NCBI GenBank assembly: GCA_018267475.1
Contig: JAFDYI010000006.1
Location: forward strand, 1-64,000
Length of the DNA: 64,000 bases
Reading direction: 5' to 3'
From: Bacteroidota bacterium
Lineage (GTDB): Bacteria; Bacteroidota; Bacteroidia; B-17B0; Aurantibacillaceae
The notes below the pieces were generated by a model. That model worked only from the letters and a program-made list of their open reading frames with translations, made no database searches and was not told the origin of the DNA. Every line of letters starts with the position of its first letter. The first letter of the stretch is position 1. The translations under genes were made by a program, and so were the position numbers. Positions 61,223-64,000 of this stretch are shown here, one piece after another.

Positions 61223-62521
61223 ATGAAAGGAAGATTTAGCTGGTGGAACGAGTGGGTAAAACGCAAACACGCCTACGCACAGGCCACTCAAAAACAAATG
61301 GATACCGATAGGTTTAATAGCATCTGTGCCGGAACCGGTTTGCCTAACATACATCAAAAATCTACTTTTAAGTTTAAAGATGTAGCCGATGGAGCCGCCC
61401 GTTTTTTAGGGCACGCACCCAGTGGAGAAAAGCCTTATGCCCGCATTTACACCCGCTTAGGAAACCCCAATACTGAGTATTTAGAAAAAATTTTATTTCA
61501 ACTAGAGTGCGAGCATATTATTGATAATGCCCTAGCTAAAGACGAAAAAAGTCCTACCATAGCCTCTTTGGTGTTTGCATCGGGTATGGCGGCCATTACC
61601 ACCATTATTATGGGTTTTGTAAAACCCGGAGATGCGCTTATTGTGGGTAATGTATATGGTTGCACCGATTCGTTTATGCGCTTTTTGCAAAATCGTTTTG
61701 GTATTGAAATTCTTTTTACCGATGCTACCAATACAGACAACATCAAACAACTTATAGCCAAACACCCCAACGTAGCAGCTGTTTTTATCGAAACCCCCGA
61801 TAATCCTACTTTAGCCGTTTGCGATATTGAAGCTATTTCTAAAATTACAGAGGCTCATGAAGCCATGCTTATTGTAGATAATACCTTTTGTTCGCCCTAT
61901 TTGCAACAGCCTTTCCGCTTGGGTGCTGATGTTGTAATACACTCGCTTACCAAATATGTAAATGGACATTCTGCTTCTATTGCCGGTGCGGCTTTAGGCC
62001 CTTATGAGTTTTTTAGCAAAGACGTATATCCGGTATATAAAGATTTTGGACCTACTCCTTCTCCTTTTGACAGTTGGCTCAACAGCCTTTCTATACAAGA
62101 TATGGGAGTGCGCATAGAGCATCAATGCGCCACAGCACAAAAGTTAGCCGAGTTTTTAGAAAACCACCCCAAGGTAAATAGGGTATGGTTTCCGGGCTTA
62201 AAAAGCCACCCGCATTACGAAGTGGCAAAAAAACAAATGCGTTACGGCGGCACCATCATTTCGTTTGACCTGAAAGGAGGCTATGATGCCGGTGTAAACA
62301 TGATGAATTATTTTGCCCGCCCCGATACACCTATGGAGCTGGCTGTGAGCTTAGGCTCTGTTATCAGTTATATAGAGCACCCCGCCAGCATGACGCACTC
62401 GGCCGTGCCCGAAGAAGACCGTTGCCTGCGCGGCATCACCAACTCGTTGGTACGCCTATCGGTAGGGGTAGAAGGTTTTTCTACTCTTAGCAAAGCCCTT
62501 GATGCCAGCTTGAAATTATAA
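61223..62521 (+). CDS. Cys/Met metabolism PLP-dependent enzyme (cystathionine gamma-synthase / lyase family)
   Basis: 432 residues from ATG 61223. The PLP lysine is in SLTKYVNGH near residue 250. Phosphate and ring contacts are seen in FASGMAAITTIIMGF and YTRLGNPNTEYLEKIL, and the DNTF of IVDNTFCSPYLQQP. The C-terminal VSLGSVISYIEHPASMTHS is also conserved. It has a longer N-terminus than most (starting KGRFSWWNEWVKRKHAYAQA), a pattern known in a Bacteroidota subgroup. The family covers cystathionine gamma-synthase, cystathionine and methionine gamma-lyases and homoserine sulfhydrylases; the sequence alone does not decide among them. It stands alone with a divergent neighbour. Confidence 0.88.
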   Translation: MKGRFSWWNEWVKRKHAYAQATQKQMDTDRFNSICAGTGLPNIHQKSTFKFKDVADGAARFLGHAPSGEKPYARIYTRLGNPNTEYLEKILFQLECEHIIDNALAKDEKSPTIASLVFASGMAAITTIIMGFVKPGDALIVGNVYGCTDSFMRFLQNRFGIEILFTDATNTDNIKQLIAKHPNVAAVFIETPDNPTLAVCDIEAISKITEAHEAMLIVDNTFCSPYLQQPFRLGADVVIHSLTKYVNGHSASIAGAALGPYEFFSKDVYPVYKDFGPTPSPFDSWLNSLSIQDMGVRIEHQCATAQKLAEFLENHPKVNRVWFPGLKSHPHYEVAKKQMRYGGTIISFDLKGGYDAGVNMMNYFARPDTPMELAVSLGSVISYIEHPASMTHSAVPEEDRCLRGITNSLVRLSVGVEGFSTLSKALDASLKL

Positions 62522-62563
62522 GCAAACGCATCTTTACTTTTTATGGCAATTATTGGCGTGGTA

Positions 62564-62595
62564 TTTGCGTGATGTGCTACATATTTTTACATTTG
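62564..62595 (+). promoter_or_regulatory. Promoter of the DoxX-type membrane protein gene
   Basis: TTTG at -33 (62564-62567), 20-nt spacer, TACATTTG at -7 (62588-62595), 17 nt before the ATG at 62613. It supports this ATG over an in-frame TTG at 62553. Confidence 0.65.
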
Positions 62596-62612
62596 TAAAA
62601 AAAAAACAGCGT

Positions 62613-63935
62613 ATGCAAAAATTTTTGAAAAGCCCTTTTTTTAAGCTGGTAGCATCGGTAGCTCTTGCTTCGATTTTTTATTTTACAACGCCACATTGCC
62701 TGAGTAAAACAACGATAGGCGGCATCTTGCTTACCTTACTTGTGCTAATAAATGGGTCTAAACTTATAGGAAAGTACGCGGTTATTACTCATGTAGCACG
62801 CGTATTGGTAGGGGGGCTGTTTATTTTTTCGGGGTTCATAAAAAGCAACGACCCACTTGGTTTTTCCTACAAATTAGAAGAGTATTTTGAAGTGTTTAAA
62901 GCCGATACCGGCTTATCTCTTTTCGATTGGTTGGCTCATATATCCTTACCCTTAGCTGTAACGGTATGCGTAAGCGAGGTAGCTTTGGGCATCTTATTGC
63001 TTATTGGGTTTAAAAAAGAACTTACCCTATGGCTGCTCTTAGCCCAAATAGTATTTTTTACCTTCCTTACTTTTTACTCGGCTTGCTACAACAAAGTGAC
63101 ACACTGCGGTTGCTTTGGCGATGCTATAAAACTTACCCCTTGGGAAAGTTTTTGGAAAGACATTACTTTACTGGTACTCATCACGCTGCTATTTTCGGGC
63201 AAAGATAACATCAGCCCTTTATTCAACCCCATGATAAGCAACCTGCTTACAGTGGTGGGCATTGCCGTCTCTATATGGTTTCCGGTGCATTGCTACCGCA
63301 ACCTGCCCTTGCTTGATTTTAGAGCCTACGCACCGGGTTTAAGCATTTGCGAAGGAAAAAAACCGGGGCCTAACTACAAGGCTGCCGTGTATGAATCGCA
63401 CTTTGTATATAAAAACATACAAAGCGGCGATACCACCGAGTTTACGGATAAAAACTACCCTTGGCAAGATACGCTGCATTGGAAGTTTCACCGCTCCTTG
63501 CCTTCGGTGGTGATAAGCCCCGAAGTAGATGCGCCTAAAATACCGGATTTTACCATTAACGATTTAGATGGAAACGATATAACCGACAGCATTTTAAATA
63601 TAAAAGAGTACAATTTTTATTTGGTGTGCTACGACCTTAATAAAACCGAACAAAACCCGGAGTTGATAGCTAAGATAAACGATTTTTATACCCTTTGTCA
63701 AAAAAATAACCTCCATTTTATTGCCCTTAGCGCGTCAAGCGCCGAACAAATAAGTAACTTTAAGCATAAGTACAACGCCCTATACGACTTTTACAATATG
63801 GACGGCATTGTGCTAAAAACCATGATACGCAGCAACCCCGGACTGATGCTTATGCACAACTGCCGCGTGGTAACGAGTTGGCATTACAACAACTTTCCGG
63901 TATATAGCCAAGTACAGACCACGTTTATGAAGTGA
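62613..63935 (+). CDS. DoxX/MauE-like membrane protein with C-terminal thioredoxin-like domain (BT_3928 type)
   Basis: 440 residues from the ATG at 62613; a TTG at 62553 would lie upstream of the promoter. About 8 membrane helices span residues 10-230; the DoxX-like core has HVARVLVGGLFIFSGFIKSN, DPLGFSYKLEEYFEVF and CYNKVTHCGCFGDAIKLT. The C-terminal 200 residues are extracytoplasmic and include a thioredoxin/TlpA-like fold (FYLVCYDLNKTEQNPELIAK, FIALSASSAEQISNFKHKYN) without a clear CxxC. The Cys-Gly-Cys in CGCFGDA may be redox active. Proteins of this architecture in Bacteroidota are conserved and their role is unclear, perhaps in thiol balance. A terminator follows. Confidence 0.82.
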   Translation: MQKFLKSPFFKLVASVALASIFYFTTPHCLSKTTIGGILLTLLVLINGSKLIGKYAVITHVARVLVGGLFIFSGFIKSNDPLGFSYKLEEYFEVFKADTGLSLFDWLAHISLPLAVTVCVSEVALGILLLIGFKKELTLWLLLAQIVFFTFLTFYSACYNKVTHCGCFGDAIKLTPWESFWKDITLLVLITLLFSGKDNISPLFNPMISNLLTVVGIAVSIWFPVHCYRNLPLLDFRAYAPGLSICEGKKPGPNYKAAVYESHFVYKNIQSGDTTEFTDKNYPWQDTLHWKFHRSLPSVVISPEVDAPKIPDFTINDLDGNDITDSILNIKEYNFYLVCYDLNKTEQNPELIAKINDFYTLCQKNNLHFIALSASSAEQISNFKHKYNALYDFYNMDGIVLKTMIRSNPGLMLMHNCRVVTSWHYNNFPVYSQVQTTFMK

Positions 63936-63960
63936 AAATATATTGAATATAGAGGCGCAA

Positions 63961-64000
63961 AAAAAAACACTCTTCATTTACTTGTAAGAGTGTTTTTTTG
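63961..64000 (+). terminator. Intrinsic terminator at the right edge
   Basis: AAAAAAACACTCTT (63961-63974) pairs with AAGAGTGTTTTTTT (63986-63999), 14 bp, loop of 11. Both flanks are homopolymeric, so it works in either direction. It starts 25 bp after the DoxX gene. Confidence 0.75.

Noticed and set aside
1-64000. CRISPR arrays, insertion sequences, tRNA and rRNA genes, prophage, toxin-antitoxin or restriction systems.
   Set aside because: No spaced direct repeats of CRISPR size, no transposase or integrase, and no inverted terminal repeats were seen. The repeats present are all within coding regions.

Overview
The window looks like a chromosomal segment of an unnamed member of the Bacteroidota. 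The grounds are an AT-rich genome with A-rich leaders, many promoters of the Bacteroidota type (TTG or TTTG at -33 and TAnnTTTG at -7), a 2173-residue protein ending in a type IX secretion (T9SS) type A sorting domain, a stand-alone CHU_C-type domain, BT_3928-like DoxX and SiaB-like families, a 414-residue eukaryote-like NADP isocitrate dehydrogenase, and many lipoproteins and signal peptides. I see no rRNA, tRNA, insertion sequence, prophage or CRISPR array. Genes are tightly packed on both strands, and no gene-free stretch exceeds 300 bases; the longest is about 280 bases, at 56772-57051.

Layout. 1-4.8 kb: a partial Ala/Lys-rich repeat protein, a TPR protein, a transglutaminase-like protein and a nucleoside phosphorylase. 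4.9-10.4 kb: a POT peptide transporter, NADP-isocitrate dehydrogenase, and on the minus strand the E1-alpha and E2 subunits of pyruvate dehydrogenase. 10.6-17.1 kb: the giant repetitive T9SS surface protein. 17.2-24.1 kb: rlmB, a small His-tailed membrane protein, and the rimP-nusA-infB-folE run with a hairpin leader, followed by a secreted protein that is little more than one CHU_C domain. 24.1-33.2 kb: two minus-strand groups, HAD phosphatase-pabB-glycosyltransferase and lipoprotein-pabA, with an M13 metallopeptidase, a 2-hydroxyacid dehydrogenase and a glycosyltransferase around them. 33.3-41.9 kb: two SpoIIE/PP2C phosphatases with different sensor parts (TPR; two-component-type beta-propeller), hemE and an outer-membrane barrel. 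41.9-53.1 kb: pruA, accC, a small cytochrome c, an unknown 409-residue coiled-coil protein, a translationally coupled nirK-cytochrome / SUMF1 / SCO1 cluster, methylmalonyl-CoA mutase and a tandem thioredoxin protein. 53.2-64 kb: deoxynucleoside kinase, a SiaB-like kinase, an amino acid permease, an outer-membrane protein, rplU-rpmA, a GT2 plus GT-C glycosyltransferase pair, a YdeI/DUF1905 protein, a Cys/Met PLP enzyme and a DoxX-type membrane protein.

How the parts fit. Housekeeping genes dominate: translation (rlmB, rimP, nusA, infB, rplU, rpmA), central carbon (icd, pdhA, pdhC, mcm, accC, pruA), and folate/pterin (folE, pabA, pabB). Accessory interest lies in (i) the nirK cluster, a compact nitrite-reducing module whose SUMF1-like member seems to lack the catalytic cysteines; (ii) two SpoIIE phosphatases and a SiaB-like kinase, which together suggest partner-switching signalling; (iii) T9SS cargo; and (iv) several genes whose -7 promoter box ends only 5-6 nt before the start codon, predicting leaderless mRNAs. 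I did not find one convincing wholly new multi-gene system. The best candidates are the nirK module, the orphan coiled-coil protein at 45623 and the minimal CHU_C protein at 23747.
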